A DNA stretch of 64,000 nt from positions 73,678 through 137,677 of the forward strand of contig UQJP01000006.1 of assembly GCA_900541415.1 (NCBI GenBank). The letters are read 5' to 3'. The DNA comes from an uncultured Odoribacter sp. GTDB taxonomy: Bacteria; Bacteroidota; Bacteroidia; Bacteroidales; Marinifilaceae. Under the pieces are notes generated by a model. It worked only from the letters and a program-made list of their open reading frames with translations, made no database searches and was not told where the DNA came from. The position numbers and the translations under genes are program-made. This document shows positions 7,882-16,298 of this stretch, one piece after another (position 1 is the stretch's first letter; the number at the start of each line of letters is the position of its first letter).

Positions 7882-7945
7882 GATTTAAGATTACAGATTT
7901 ACGATTTCCACCTGACAGCTTCGGTCGTAAATCCTGAATCGTAAA
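7882..7945. repeat. Palindromic spacer element between rplX and rplN
   Basis: Arms at 7882-7904 and 7924-7945 are inverted copies with a few mismatches (gattta-type and tcgtaaatc words). The 19-base loop region contains cagcttcgg, which recurs in the rpsJ-fusA spacer at 13537-13545 and in altered form in the rplE-rplX spacer. Together these three look like diverged copies of one element. Confidence 0.65.
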
Positions 7946-7952
7946 CCGTACA

Positions 7953-8318
7953 TTATAATACTTCGGGAGCCAACGAAACAATTTTCGTATAACCTTCACG
8001 AACCTCACGGGCTACAGGACCGAAAATACGGGTTCCTCTCATTTCGCCAGCATTATTCAACAATACACAGGCATTGTCGTCAAAACGAATGTAAGAGCCG
8101 TCCGGGCGTCTGTATTCTTTAGTCGTACGCACTACCACTGCTTTGCTAACGGTTCCTTTTTTCATTTCACCGCCGGGCAGGGCATTCTTTACAGCAACAA
8201 CGATCTTATCGCCTACACGTGCGTATCTTTTCCCGGAACCTCCCAGGACACGGATACAAAGCACTTCTTTAGCGCCGCTGTTATCTGCTACTGTTAATCT
8301 ACTTTCCTGTTGTATCAT
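7953..8318 (-). CDS. rplN: 50S ribosomal protein L14
   Basis: The 121-residue product starts MIQQESRLTVADNSGAKEVL and contains RVGDKIVVAVKNALPGG and RGTRIFGPVARE, all L14 signatures. It lies at the subunit interface and contributes to bridges B5 and B8. It starts two bases after the rpsQ stop, so the two genes are probably translationally coupled. Confidence 0.98.
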   Translation of the reverse strand: MIQQESRLTVADNSGAKEVLCIRVLGGSGKRYARVGDKIVVAVKNALPGGEMKKGTVSKAVVVRTTKEYRRPDGSYIRFDDNACVLLNNAGEMRGTRIFGPVAREVREGYTKIVSLAPEVL

Positions 8319-8320
8319 GA

Positions 8321-8578
8321 TTACTTAGCTCTTTCAATGATTTCAACTAATCTCCATCTCTTCATTTTGCTCAAAGGACGGGTTTCCATAATTCTCACAG
8401 TGTCACCGATATTACACTCATTCTTTTCATCATGAGCGGTGAACTTTTTGGTCTTCTTTACGAATTTTCCGTAAATCGGATGTTTTTCCTTAAAGTGTAC
8501 AGCAACGGTGATAGTTTTATCCATCTTATTGCTCAGTACAAGACCTATACGCTCTTTTCTAAGATTTCTTTCTTCCAT
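8321..8578 (-). CDS. rpsQ: 30S ribosomal protein S17
   Basis: The 85-residue OB-fold product begins MEERNLRKERIGLVLSNKMD and contains KTITVAVHFKEKHPIYGKFV and GDTVRIMETRPLSKMKRWRL. S17 is an early 16S-binding protein of the body. It sits four bases after rpmC and two before rplN, in standard S10-operon order. Confidence 0.98.
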   Translation of the reverse strand: MEERNLRKERIGLVLSNKMDKTITVAVHFKEKHPIYGKFVKKTKKFTAHDEKNECNIGDTVRIMETRPLSKMKRWRLVEIIERAK

Positions 8579-8582
8579 TGCT

Positions 8583-8792
8583 TTACTTCTTTTCAGTTAA
8601 TTCTCTCTTACGTAACTCAGTCATCATACGTGCGATTACCTTTCTTGCTGCCCGGATTTGCATCGGGTTTTCAAGCGGGGTAACTGTATGATTCATGGTC
8701 AGCTTATTCAGGGCAGCTTTTTCAGTCTCTACTCTTTCTTTAAGCTCTGCTGTGGTCAATTCTATAATTTCCGAATTTTTCATCTCTGACAA
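8583..8792 (-). CDS. rpmC: 50S ribosomal protein L29
   Basis: The 69-residue, helical, charged protein contains the two-helix hairpin typical of L29 (TTAELKERVETEKAALNKL then NPMQIRAARKVIARMMTELR). L29 lies beside the peptide exit next to L23. It follows rplP by 33 bases. Confidence 0.96.
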   Translation of the reverse strand: MSEMKNSEIIELTTAELKERVETEKAALNKLTMNHTVTPLENPMQIRAARKVIARMMTELRKRELTEKK

Positions 8793-8825
8793 TTAAATTT
8801 TGTTTAAAACTCAAGAGTTATAAGA

Positions 8826-9248
8826 CTATTCTTCCGAATAATCACGTCTAACCACAAACTTCGTCGTAATAGGTAATTTCTGAGCAGCAAGACGTAAAGC
8901 CTCTTTTGCCACTGCGTATGGAACTCCCTCGGCTTCGAAAAGGATTCTTCCCGGAGTTACCGGAGCCACAAATCCCTCTGGAGATCCCTTACCTTTACCC
9001 ATACGTACTTCCGCGGGCTTCTTGGTAATAGGTTTATCTGGAAATATACGTATCCATATTTGACCCTGACGTTGCATATATCTGGTTACTGCAACACGGG
9101 CTGCTTCGATCTGGCGTCCTTCGATCCATTTCTCTTCTAACGCCTTAATGCCAAAAGATCCGAATGCCAGTTCATGTCCTCTCTGGGCATTTCCCTTCAT
9201 TCTTCCCTTCTGCTGTCTTCTGAATTTAGTCCTTTTAGGCTGTAACAT
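8826..9248 (-). CDS. rplP: 50S ribosomal protein L16
   Basis: The 140-residue product starts MLQPKRTKFRRQQKGRMKGN and includes GRQIEAARVAVTRYMQRQG, RIFPDKPITKKPAEVRMGKG and AVAKEALRLAAQKLPI, all L16 family segments. L16 contacts the A-site tRNA and the peptidyl-transferase region. It lies 26 bases after rpsC. Confidence 0.98.
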   Translation of the reverse strand: MLQPKRTKFRRQQKGRMKGNAQRGHELAFGSFGIKALEEKWIEGRQIEAARVAVTRYMQRQGQIWIRIFPDKPITKKPAEVRMGKGKGSPEGFVAPVTPGRILFEAEGVPYAVAKEALRLAAQKLPITTKFVVRRDYSEE

Positions 9249-9274
9249 AGCTCTTTGTTTTAATTATTAAAAGA

Positions 9275-10009
9275 CTACTTTTTTCTTTTCTTAAAACCGC
9301 CTTTTTTACCTCCGGCATTACCGGCTGCATTCTGACGGGCGTTGTCTTTGGTCTGCAGCAGTGAATTCGGAACGAGTTCACGTTTTCCGTAAACTTCACC
9401 TTTACAGATCCATACTTTGATACCCAGCAAACCATAAGTGGTTAATGCTTCTGCCTGTGCAAAATCAATATCTGCACGGAATGTATGCAATGGAATTCTT
9501 CCTTCTTTGAAGATTTCGGCACGTGCCATTTCTGCTCCGTTCAAACGGCCAGAGATCAACACTTTAATACCTTCTGCACCCATTCTCATAGTAGAAGCTA
9601 CAGCCATCTTGATAGCGCGACGGTAAGCTACACGTCCTTCCAGCTGGCGAGCTATATTATTACCTACGATGACAGCATCCAATTCAGGACGTTTAATTTC
9701 GAAGATATTGATTTGAACTTCCTTATCGGTGATTTTCTTCAGCTCTTCTTTCAATTTATCCACTTCCTGTCCGCCTTTTCCGATGATAATACCCGGACGG
9801 GCGGTGTTAATGGTAATTGTGATCAGCTTCAGAGTTCTCTCGATAACGATCTTTGCGATACCAGCCTTAGCAAGACGAGCGTTCAGGTATTTTCTGATTT
9901 TGTAATCTTCTACCAGTTTATCGCCATAATTCTTGCCACCGAACCAGTTAGAATCCCATCCACGGATGATTCCTAATCTATTGCTTATTGGATTAACTTT
10001 CTGTCCCAT
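9275..10009 (-). CDS. rpsC: 30S ribosomal protein S3
   Basis: The 244-residue product begins MGQKVNPISNRLGIIRGWDS, has the KH domain with the GIIIGKGGQEVDKL loop, and the C-terminal LISGRLNGAEMARAE and GLLGIKVWICKGEVYGK segments. S3 forms part of the mRNA entry helicase site. The C-terminal tail (about 25 residues) is basic and Gly-rich. It starts two bases after the rplV stop. Confidence 0.98.
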   Translation of the reverse strand: MGQKVNPISNRLGIIRGWDSNWFGGKNYGDKLVEDYKIRKYLNARLAKAGIAKIVIERTLKLITITINTARPGIIIGKGGQEVDKLKEELKKITDKEVQINIFEIKRPELDAVIVGNNIARQLEGRVAYRRAIKMAVASTMRMGAEGIKVLISGRLNGAEMARAEIFKEGRIPLHTFRADIDFAQAEALTTYGLLGIKVWICKGEVYGKRELVPNSLLQTKDNARQNAAGNAGGKKGGFKKRKK

Positions 10010-10011
10010 GC

Positions 10012-10431
10012 TTACTCTTTTACGATATTTTCAACGGCCGTTTTACTTCCCAACACGATGGTTACGTGGTTGGATCTCTTACGAATTCTGTGAGCTCTTC
10101 CCTGTGGAGCCGGTCTCAATCTTTTCAGAATACCTGCGCCGTCAACGAAAATTTCTTTAATAAACAAAGCAGCATCGTCTACACGCTGGCCTTCGTTCTT
10201 AACGCTCCAGTTTGCAATAGCAGAAAGCAACAGTTTTTCAACTTTACGAGCAGCTTCCTTAGGACAAAATTTCAGTGTATCCAATGCCTTCTGTACGTCC
10301 ATTCCACGTACAAGGTCTGCCACCAATCTCATTTTCTGAGGTGATGAAGGACAACCATGCAGCACAGCAAAAGCCTTTTCTTTTCTGGCTTCTTTCATCT
10401 GATTTGCTCTTATTCTTTTTCTTGCACCCAT
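10012..10431 (-). CDS. rplV: 50S ribosomal protein L22
   Basis: The 139-residue product MGARKRIRANQMKEARKEKA continues with CPSSPQKMRLVADLVRGMDV and ends in the hairpin segment LRPAPQGRAHRIRKRSNHVTIVL that lines the exit tunnel. An in-frame ATG three codons upstream exists, but the family normally starts at MGARK. It is 37 bases downstream of rpsS and two bases before rpsC. Confidence 0.97.
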   Translation of the reverse strand: MGARKRIRANQMKEARKEKAFAVLHGCPSSPQKMRLVADLVRGMDVQKALDTLKFCPKEAARKVEKLLLSAIANWSVKNEGQRVDDAALFIKEIFVDGAGILKRLRPAPQGRAHRIRKRSNHVTIVLGSKTAVENIVKE

Positions 10432-10468
10432 TTTATACAATCTTCATTTGTTCAACATCATCACGCTA

Positions 10469-10738
10469 TTATTTCTTCTTCTTGTCAGCGTGACCTCTAA
10501 ATGTACGCGTCGGAGCAAATTCACCTAATTTATGACCAACCATATTTTCGGTTACATATACCGGGATGAATTTATTACCGTTGTGTACAGCGATAGTATG
10601 CCCTACGAAGTCAGGAGAAATCATGGAGAAACGAGCCCAGGTTTTCACAACCGATTTCTTATTGGACTCATTCATTACCAATACTTTTTTCTCTAACTTG
10701 TAATCAATAAAAGGGCCTTTTTTTAACGAACGACTCAT
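10469..10738 (-). CDS. rpsS: 30S ribosomal protein S19
   Basis: The 89-residue product begins MSRSLKKGPFIDYKLEKKVL and has the S19 signatures TWARFSMISPDFVGHTIAVHNG and MVGHKLGEFAPTRTFRGH. S19 pairs with S13 at the head of the 30S subunit. It follows rplB by 19 bases. Confidence 0.98.
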   Translation of the reverse strand: MSRSLKKGPFIDYKLEKKVLVMNESNKKSVVKTWARFSMISPDFVGHTIAVHNGNKFIPVYVTENMVGHKLGEFAPTRTFRGHADKKKK

Positions 10739-10757
10739 AACATCAAGTTTTAATCAG

Positions 10758-11582
10758 TTACTTTTTCCTTCTTTCAACAATGTACTTCGTAGAAGCTTTC
10801 TTCGGAGCTCTGGTCTTGTAACCCTTAGCTAACAAGCCCTTACGAGATCTCGGATGACCTCCTGAAGCACGACCTTCACCACCACCCATCGGGTGATCTA
10901 CCGGGTTCATTACGACGCCTCTCACTCTCGGACGACGACCTAACCAACGTGAACGACCTGCTTTTCCTGAACGTTCCAATGCATGGTCGGGATTAGATAC
11001 GGTTCCTACTGTTGCTTTACAGGTTACCAATACCATACGGATCTCACCTGAAGGCAATTTGATAGAAGCATACTTTCCTTCTCTCGCTACCAACTGAGCA
11101 TAAGAACCAGCACTACGAGCCATCACAGCTCCCTGTCCCGGTCTCAATTCGATGTTATGTATGATTGTACCTAATGGGATTTCAGACAGGAACAATGCGT
11201 TACCTACTTCCGGTGCAACACCTTTTCCGCTCTCTACTTTCTGACCAGCAGCCAGTCCGACAGGAGCTACGATATAACGCTTTTCACCATCTGCATACAC
11301 TAACAGAGCAATGTGAGCAGTTCTGTTCGGGTCGTATTCAATAGTCGCTACTGTTGCAGGAATATTGTCTTTCTCCCGTTTGAAATCTATTACTCTGTAT
11401 TTGTGTTTATGACCACCACCTATATATCTCATTGTCATTTTACCGGAGTTATTACGTCCACCGGTTTTGCTGTTCGGTCTCAACAATGATTTCTCAGGTC
11501 TATCTGTAGTCAGCTGATCAAAGGTATTCACGATTTTGTGTCTCTGACCAGGCGTTACAGGATTTAATTTTCTTACAGCCAT
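10758..11582 (-). CDS. rplB: 50S ribosomal protein L2
   Basis: The 274-residue product contains GRNNSGKMTMRYIGGGHKHK and the highly conserved C-terminal VMNPVDHPMGGGEGRASGG loop, which lies close to the peptidyl-transferase centre. L2 is needed for subunit association. Length is normal and it follows rplW by five bases. Confidence 0.98.
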   Translation of the reverse strand: MAVRKLNPVTPGQRHKIVNTFDQLTTDRPEKSLLRPNSKTGGRNNSGKMTMRYIGGGHKHKYRVIDFKREKDNIPATVATIEYDPNRTAHIALLVYADGEKRYIVAPVGLAAGQKVESGKGVAPEVGNALFLSEIPLGTIIHNIELRPGQGAVMARSAGSYAQLVAREGKYASIKLPSGEIRMVLVTCKATVGTVSNPDHALERSGKAGRSRWLGRRPRVRGVVMNPVDHPMGGGEGRASGGHPRSRKGLLAKGYKTRAPKKASTKYIVERRKK

Positions 11583-11587
11583 CTTAT

Positions 11588-11878
11588 TTAAATATTGCTA
11601 AAAAAATCAATACTATCACCTTCTGCTAAAGTTACAATTGCTTTCTTGAATGAAGGAGTTCTTCCAGATACAACACCAGCTTTCGTATAACGGGATTTTG
11701 CTGTTCCCTGATAACGCTGGGTGTTTACTTCCAAAACGCTCACTCCATACATCGCCTCAACTGCTTTCTTTATCTCTATTTTATTCGCTTCTTTCGCTAC
11801 AACAAAAGCCACTTGGTGCTGTTTGTCAGTAAGCATTGTCATCTTTTCCGTTAAAACGGGCTTTACTATTATTTCCAT
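11588..11878 (-). CDS. rplW: 50S ribosomal protein L23
   Basis: The 96-residue product starts MEIIVKPVLTEKMTMLTDKQ and contains the helix EANKIEIKKAVEAMYGVSVLEVNT. L23 sits at the tunnel exit and is the docking site for trigger factor and SRP. It follows rplD after 11 bases. Confidence 0.97.
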   Translation of the reverse strand: MEIIVKPVLTEKMTMLTDKQHQVAFVVAKEANKIEIKKAVEAMYGVSVLEVNTQRYQGTAKSRYTKAGVVSGRTPSFKKAIVTLAEGDSIDFFSNI

Positions 11879-11889
11879 CTCTTCTTTAA

Positions 11890-12525
11890 TTAGTTAAGAT
11901 TGAACATTTCGTTAAGGCCCTTCACAGAACTTTCAACTAAAACGAGATTTCTTGCTCTCATCACGTTGTAAGTTGCAATGTCGCTTACTCTCATTACATC
12001 TACATTCTGTAAGTTGCGAGCCGACAACAACACGTTTTCGTTGATCTCATTGCCCAACACCACCAACAACTTACCGTTGTTTACTTTCAGGTTGTTGATT
12101 AAAGCAACCATTTCTTTGGTTTTCGGTGCTTCGAATGAGAAGTCTTCTACAACAGTCACAGCATTTGCACTTGCTTTTACAGACAAAGCTGACTTACGAG
12201 CCAATCTTTTCAATTTCTTGTTCAGCTTGAAGCTATAATCTCTTGGTACCGGACCAAAAATACGGCCTCCTCCTCTGAACTCTGGGTTCTTGATACTACC
12301 TGCACGAGCGCCACCAGTACCTTTTTGTTTTTTCAACTTACGGGTACTACCAGAAATTTCGTTTCTCTGTTTTGACTTATGAGTTCCCTGGCGATTGTTA
12401 GCCAGATACTGTTTTACGTCAAGATAGATAGCGTGTTCGTTAGGCTGAATTCCAAAGATAGCGTCATTTAACTCTACCTTTCTGCCGGTTTCCTGACCGG
12501 CAATGTTTAATACACTTAACTCCAT
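11890..12525 (-). CDS. rplD: 50S ribosomal protein L4
   Basis: The 211-residue product has the extended tunnel loop (KLKKQKGTGGARAGSIKNPEFRGGG, around residues 63-87) and the globular domain ending in SSVKGLNEMF. L4 binds 23S rRNA domain I and is an autogenous regulator of the S10 operon in E. coli; whether that holds here is unknown. Its ATG overlaps the rplC stop by one base (TAATG), which suggests coupled translation. Confidence 0.97.
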   Translation of the reverse strand: MELSVLNIAGQETGRKVELNDAIFGIQPNEHAIYLDVKQYLANNRQGTHKSKQRNEISGSTRKLKKQKGTGGARAGSIKNPEFRGGGRIFGPVPRDYSFKLNKKLKRLARKSALSVKASANAVTVVEDFSFEAPKTKEMVALINNLKVNNGKLLVVLGNEINENVLLSARNLQNVDVMRVSDIATYNVMRARNLVLVESSVKGLNEMFNLN

Positions 12526-13148
12526 TACTTCTGAATAATTACGTATGAACCTCTGGATCCAGGAACAGAACCTTTCACCAACAACAAATTATTTTCAGGA
12601 ATTACCTTCAAAACTTCCAAGTTCTCTACAGTAACTCTGTCTCCACCCATACGGCCGCCCATGCGCATACCTTTGAAAACACGTGCCGGAGTTGAACATG
12701 CTCCGATAGATCCCGGTTTTCTCTGACGGTTGTGCTGACCGTGTGTGCTTTGTCCTACACCGCCGAATCCGTGACGTTTCACAACGCCCTGGAATCCTTT
12801 ACCTTTGCTGGTTCCAACGACATCAACAAAAGCTGCGCCCTCTAAAAGGGTTACATCCAATACGTCACCTAACTTGTGTTCTTCGGCAAATCCTGTAAAC
12901 TCTACGAGTTTTCTTTTCGGAGTTGTGCCTGCTTTCTTAAAATGTCCACTTAGCTGCTTCGTTGTGTGTTTTTCTTTTTTCTCATCAAACCCCAACTGAA
13001 GCGCTGTGTAACCATCTTTCTCCACGGTTTTCACCTGGGTTACAACACATGGACCGCATTCAATAACAGTGCATGGGATACTTTTCCCCTCAACACTGAA
13101 AACGGAAGTCATTCCGACTTTTTTTCCAATTAAACCTGGTAATTTCAT
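12525..13148 (-). CDS. rplC: 50S ribosomal protein L3
   Basis: The 207-residue product begins MKLPGLIGKKVGMTSVFSVE and carries the conserved GTSKGKGFQGVVKRHGFGG and PGSIGACSTPARVFKGMRM segments that approach the peptidyl-transferase centre. L3 initiates large-subunit assembly with L24. It lies 52 bases downstream of rpsJ and overlaps rplD by one base. Confidence 0.98.
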   Translation of the reverse strand: MKLPGLIGKKVGMTSVFSVEGKSIPCTVIECGPCVVTQVKTVEKDGYTALQLGFDEKKEKHTTKQLSGHFKKAGTTPKRKLVEFTGFAEEHKLGDVLDVTLLEGAAFVDVVGTSKGKGFQGVVKRHGFGGVGQSTHGQHNRQRKPGSIGACSTPARVFKGMRMGGRMGGDRVTVENLEVLKVIPENNLLLVKGSVPGSRGSYVIIQK

Positions 13149-13200
13149 TTCTTTTTTTAATAGGTTAATTCTCTAATAACGACATAGGGTTTCGCCGTTA

Positions 13201-13506
13201 TCACACTTTAATCTCTACTTCAACACCACTCGGTAATTCAAGTTTCATCAGCGCATCGATAGTTCCAGCGGTTGAGCTGTAAATATCAATCAATCTTTTG
13301 AACGTGCATACCAAAAATTGTTCACGGCTCTTCTTGTTTACGAAAGTTGAGCGGTTTACAGTAAAAATTCCTTTGTGAGTAGGAAGTGGAATAGGACCGC
13401 TTACCACTGCACCTGTAGCCTTTACTGTCTTAACAATCTTCTCTGCAGACTTGTCTACTAAGTTGTGATCGTAAGATTTTAACTTAATTCTGATTTTTTG
13501 GCTCAT
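13201..13506 (-). CDS. rpsJ: 30S ribosomal protein S10
   Basis: The 101-residue product MSQKIRIKLKSYDHNLVDKS contains GPIPLPTHKGIFTVNRSTFVNKKSREQF, the S10 signature. S10 is part of the 30S head and also the NusE antitermination partner. It heads the S10 block and is separated from fusA by a palindromic 77-base spacer. Confidence 0.98.
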   Translation of the reverse strand: MSQKIRIKLKSYDHNLVDKSAEKIVKTVKATGAVVSGPIPLPTHKGIFTVNRSTFVNKKSREQFLVCTFKRLIDIYSSTAGTIDALMKLELPSGVEVEIKV

Positions 13507-13530
13507 GTTATTTATTAATTTATGATTGAT

Positions 13531-13571
13531 GATTTGCAGCTTCGGGGTTTAAATCCCGAAAACCACAAATC
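13531..13571. repeat. Palindromic spacer element between rpsJ and fusA
   Basis: Arms at 13531-13550 and 13551-13571 (gatttgcagcttcggggttt and an imperfect complement) meet with almost no loop. It contains the word cagcttcgg shared with the rplX-rplN element. It occupies the str/S10 boundary, where other bacteria often have an operon break. Confidence 0.6.
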
Positions 13572-13583
13572 CAAAATCCAAAA

Positions 13584-15686
13584 TTATAAGAGTTCTACTC
13601 TACCGTTATTTTTTTCAACTACTTCCTTAGCAATATTCTTCGGAACTTCAGCATAATGGTCGAATTCCATAGAAGAACTTGCACGTCCTGAAGACAAGGT
13701 ACGCAATACGGTTACATAACCGAACTGTTCTGAAAGCGGCACCTTAGCAGTGATAACACGTGCACCGATTCTGGTGTCCATACCTTCCACCTGTCCCCGA
13801 CGACGGTTAAGGTCGGCGATAATATCTCCCATAAAATCTTCAGGAGTTACCACCTCAAGTTTCATGATCGGTTCGAGCAGCACCGGTTTAGCTTTCTGAC
13901 AAGCCTCTTTGTAACCGATCTTAGCAGCCATTTCAAATGACAGGGCATCCGAGTCAACCGGGTGGAAAGAACCGTCTTTCAGGGTTACTTTCAGGTTTTC
14001 TACGGCATAACCAGCCAAAACACCATTGCTCATGGCTTCCTTGAATCCTTTTTCTACGGAAGGAATAAATTCCTTAGGAATATTACCACCTTTCACTTCG
14101 TTAACGAATTCAAGACCTTCTTTACCTTCAGCTCCCGGTGCTATCGTAAATACGATGTCAGCGAATTTACCACGACCACCGGACTGTTTCTTGAACACAT
14201 GGCGATGATCCACCGGAATGGTGATAGCCTCTTTATAAGCCACCTGAGGAGCACCCTGGTTACATTCAACCTTGAATTCACGTCTCAGACGGTCAAGGAT
14301 AATATCCAGGTGAAGCTCACCCATACCGCTGATTACGGTCTGTCCTGAATCTTCATCGGTCTTCACACGGAAAGTCGGGTCTTCTTCTGCCAATTTAGAC
14401 AAAGCCATACCCAATTTATCCGTATCTTTCTGAGTCAGAGGTTCAATGGCAATACCGATCACAGGTTCCGGGAAAGTCATACTTTCCAGTACGATCGGAC
14501 GGTCTTCTGAACACAAGGTATCTCCGGTACGAATATCTTTAAAACCAACGCAAGCACAAATATCACCGGCCTCGATCACTTCTCTCGGCTGTTGTTTATT
14601 AGAGTGCATCTGGAACAAACGTGAAATACGTTCTTTCTTATCTGTACGCGGGTTGTATACATACGTACCTGCTTCGATCTTACCGGAATATACACGGGTG
14701 TAGCACAAACGTCCTACAAACGGGTCGGTAGCGATCTTAAATGCAAGAGCCGACAGCGGAGCTTCCGGATCAACTTCGAAAGTTAAATCTCCGCCTGTAC
14801 GGGGATCAGTTCCTTTGCTGTTCGGAATATCTAACGGGTGAGGCAGATAAGCGATAACAGCGTCCAATAAGTTCTGTACCCCTTTGTTTTTAAATGAAGA
14901 ACCACACATCACCGGGCAGAAATCCATTGCGATCACGGCTTTACGGATCACAGCTTTCAATTCTTCCGCAGTAATAGAATCCGGATCTTCGAAGAAACGT
15001 TCCATCAAAGCTTCATCCTGTACGGCTGCAGCTTCAACCAACTTTTCTCTCCATTCCTGAGCCTCAGCCATGAGGTTTTCCGGAATTTCCTGAATAGTAG
15101 CTTCCATTGATCCGTTTTCCCAAACATAAGCTTTCATTTCCACCAGGTCGATCACTCCCTGATATGAATCTTCAGCTCCGATCGGAAGCACTAACGGAAT
15201 CGGGTTAGCTCCTAATTTTTCTTTAATTTCCCGTACCGCTTTGAAAAAATCTGCACCTGAACGGTCCATCTTATTTACAAAAGCAATTCTCGGTACTCCG
15301 TATTTATTAGCCTGACGCCATACGGTTTCCGACTGGGCTTCAACACCACCTACAGCGCAAAACAATGCCACAGCACCGTCCAATACACGCAAAGACCGTT
15401 CTACCTCAACAGTAAAGTCAACGTGTCCCGGAGTGTCAATAATATTAATTTTATATTCTTTGTCCTGATATTTCCAGAAACAGGTTGTTGCAGCAGAAGT
15501 AATGGTAATACCTCTTTCCTGCTCCTGCACCATCCAGTCCATAGTAGCGGAACCATCGTGAGTTTCGCCGATCTTATGGTTTACTCCGGTAAAATACAGG
15601 ATACGTTCTGTCGTTGTCGTCTTACCGGCATCGATGTGAGCCATGATACCGATATTTCTCGTAAAATGTAAATCTCTTTTAGCCAT
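13584..15686 (-). CDS. fusA: Elongation factor G
   Basis: The 700-residue translocation GTPase shows the G motifs GIMAHIDAGKTTTTERILYF (P-loop), DTPGHVDFT and NKMDRSGAD, then domains II-V ending with EQFGYVTVLRTLSSGRAS. The full family length is present. It lies 19 bases after rpsG in the rpsL-rpsG-fusA str order; tuf is not next to it. Confidence 0.98.
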   Translation of the reverse strand: MAKRDLHFTRNIGIMAHIDAGKTTTTERILYFTGVNHKIGETHDGSATMDWMVQEQERGITITSAATTCFWKYQDKEYKINIIDTPGHVDFTVEVERSLRVLDGAVALFCAVGGVEAQSETVWRQANKYGVPRIAFVNKMDRSGADFFKAVREIKEKLGANPIPLVLPIGAEDSYQGVIDLVEMKAYVWENGSMEATIQEIPENLMAEAQEWREKLVEAAAVQDEALMERFFEDPDSITAEELKAVIRKAVIAMDFCPVMCGSSFKNKGVQNLLDAVIAYLPHPLDIPNSKGTDPRTGGDLTFEVDPEAPLSALAFKIATDPFVGRLCYTRVYSGKIEAGTYVYNPRTDKKERISRLFQMHSNKQQPREVIEAGDICACVGFKDIRTGDTLCSEDRPIVLESMTFPEPVIGIAIEPLTQKDTDKLGMALSKLAEEDPTFRVKTDEDSGQTVISGMGELHLDIILDRLRREFKVECNQGAPQVAYKEAITIPVDHRHVFKKQSGGRGKFADIVFTIAPGAEGKEGLEFVNEVKGGNIPKEFIPSVEKGFKEAMSNGVLAGYAVENLKVTLKDGSFHPVDSDALSFEMAAKIGYKEACQKAKPVLLEPIMKLEVVTPEDFMGDIIADLNRRRGQVEGMDTRIGARVITAKVPLSEQFGYVTVLRTLSSGRASSSMEFDHYAEVPKNIAKEVVEKNNGRVELL

Positions 15687-15705
15687 CTGTTTTTTTACTC
15701 CTTAA

Positions 15706-16185
15706 TTAAAATCTGAAATGTGCAAATGCCCGGTTGGCTTCAGCCATACGGTGAGTATCTTCTTTCTTCTTGAAAGCAGCACCCTCTTCTTTGTAGGCAG
15801 CCATGATTTCAGCAGCTAGTTTTTCAGCCATATTTCTACCGCTTCTCTTACGGGAGTAAAGGATCATGTTTTTCACAGAGATAGCTCTCTTTCTTGCCGG
15901 ATTGATTTCGGTAGGCACCTGAAAAGTTGCTCCACCAACGCGGCGGCTTTTCACTTCCACCTGAGGAGTGATATTCTCTAAAGCTTGTTTCCAGATTTCC
16001 AAAGCGGGTTTTTCTTCTTTTTTACCCATTTTATCGTCTACGATGTCTAATGCATCATAAAAAATTGTAAACGCGATCGTTTTTTTACCGTCAACCATCA
16101 GGTCGTTCACAAATCTGGTCACCAATACATCATTAAATTTCGGATCCGGTAACAGGATTCTTTTCTTTGGTTTTGACTTTCTCAT
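15706..16185 (-). CDS. rpsG: 30S ribosomal protein S7
   Basis: The 159-residue product has the S7 signature DPKFNDVLVTRFVNDLMVDGKKTIA and VGGATFQVPTEINPARKRA. S7 is the primary assembly protein of the 30S head. In E. coli it represses its own operon by binding the rpsL-rpsG spacer; here that spacer is 113 bases and appears structured (see 16190-16298). Confidence 0.98.
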   Translation of the reverse strand: MRKSKPKKRILLPDPKFNDVLVTRFVNDLMVDGKKTIAFTIFYDALDIVDDKMGKKEEKPALEIWKQALENITPQVEVKSRRVGGATFQVPTEINPARKRAISVKNMILYSRKRSGRNMAEKLAAEIMAAYKEEGAAFKKKEDTHRMAEANRAFAHFRF

Positions 16186-16189
16186 TTCT

Positions 16190-16298
16190 TTTCGTTTACG
16201 AATTTGTTCGTCAAGCTGCCCTCTTGGTCTTCAACGGTTTCACAACCATTTACTCAACTCTGTTCGGGAACGCCTCATAAACAATTCCTGTTAATTAC
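16190..16298 (-). promoter_or_regulatory. Structured rpsL-rpsG intercistronic region (possible S7 control site)
   Basis: The 113-base gap is unusually long for this cluster. In the transcript sense, gttta(t)ga...cgttc near 16285-16265 can pair with gaac..tcgtaaac near 16210-16192, closing a large loop that contains a small ggtt-gtg-aacc hairpin. S7 binds the equivalent spacer in E. coli str mRNA. Function here is inferred from position and foldability only. Confidence 0.35.

Noticed and set aside
16225..16275. Fragment of 5S rRNA in the rpsL-rpsG gap
   Set aside because: Only about 18 bases resemble the 5S core; stems and flanking helices are absent.
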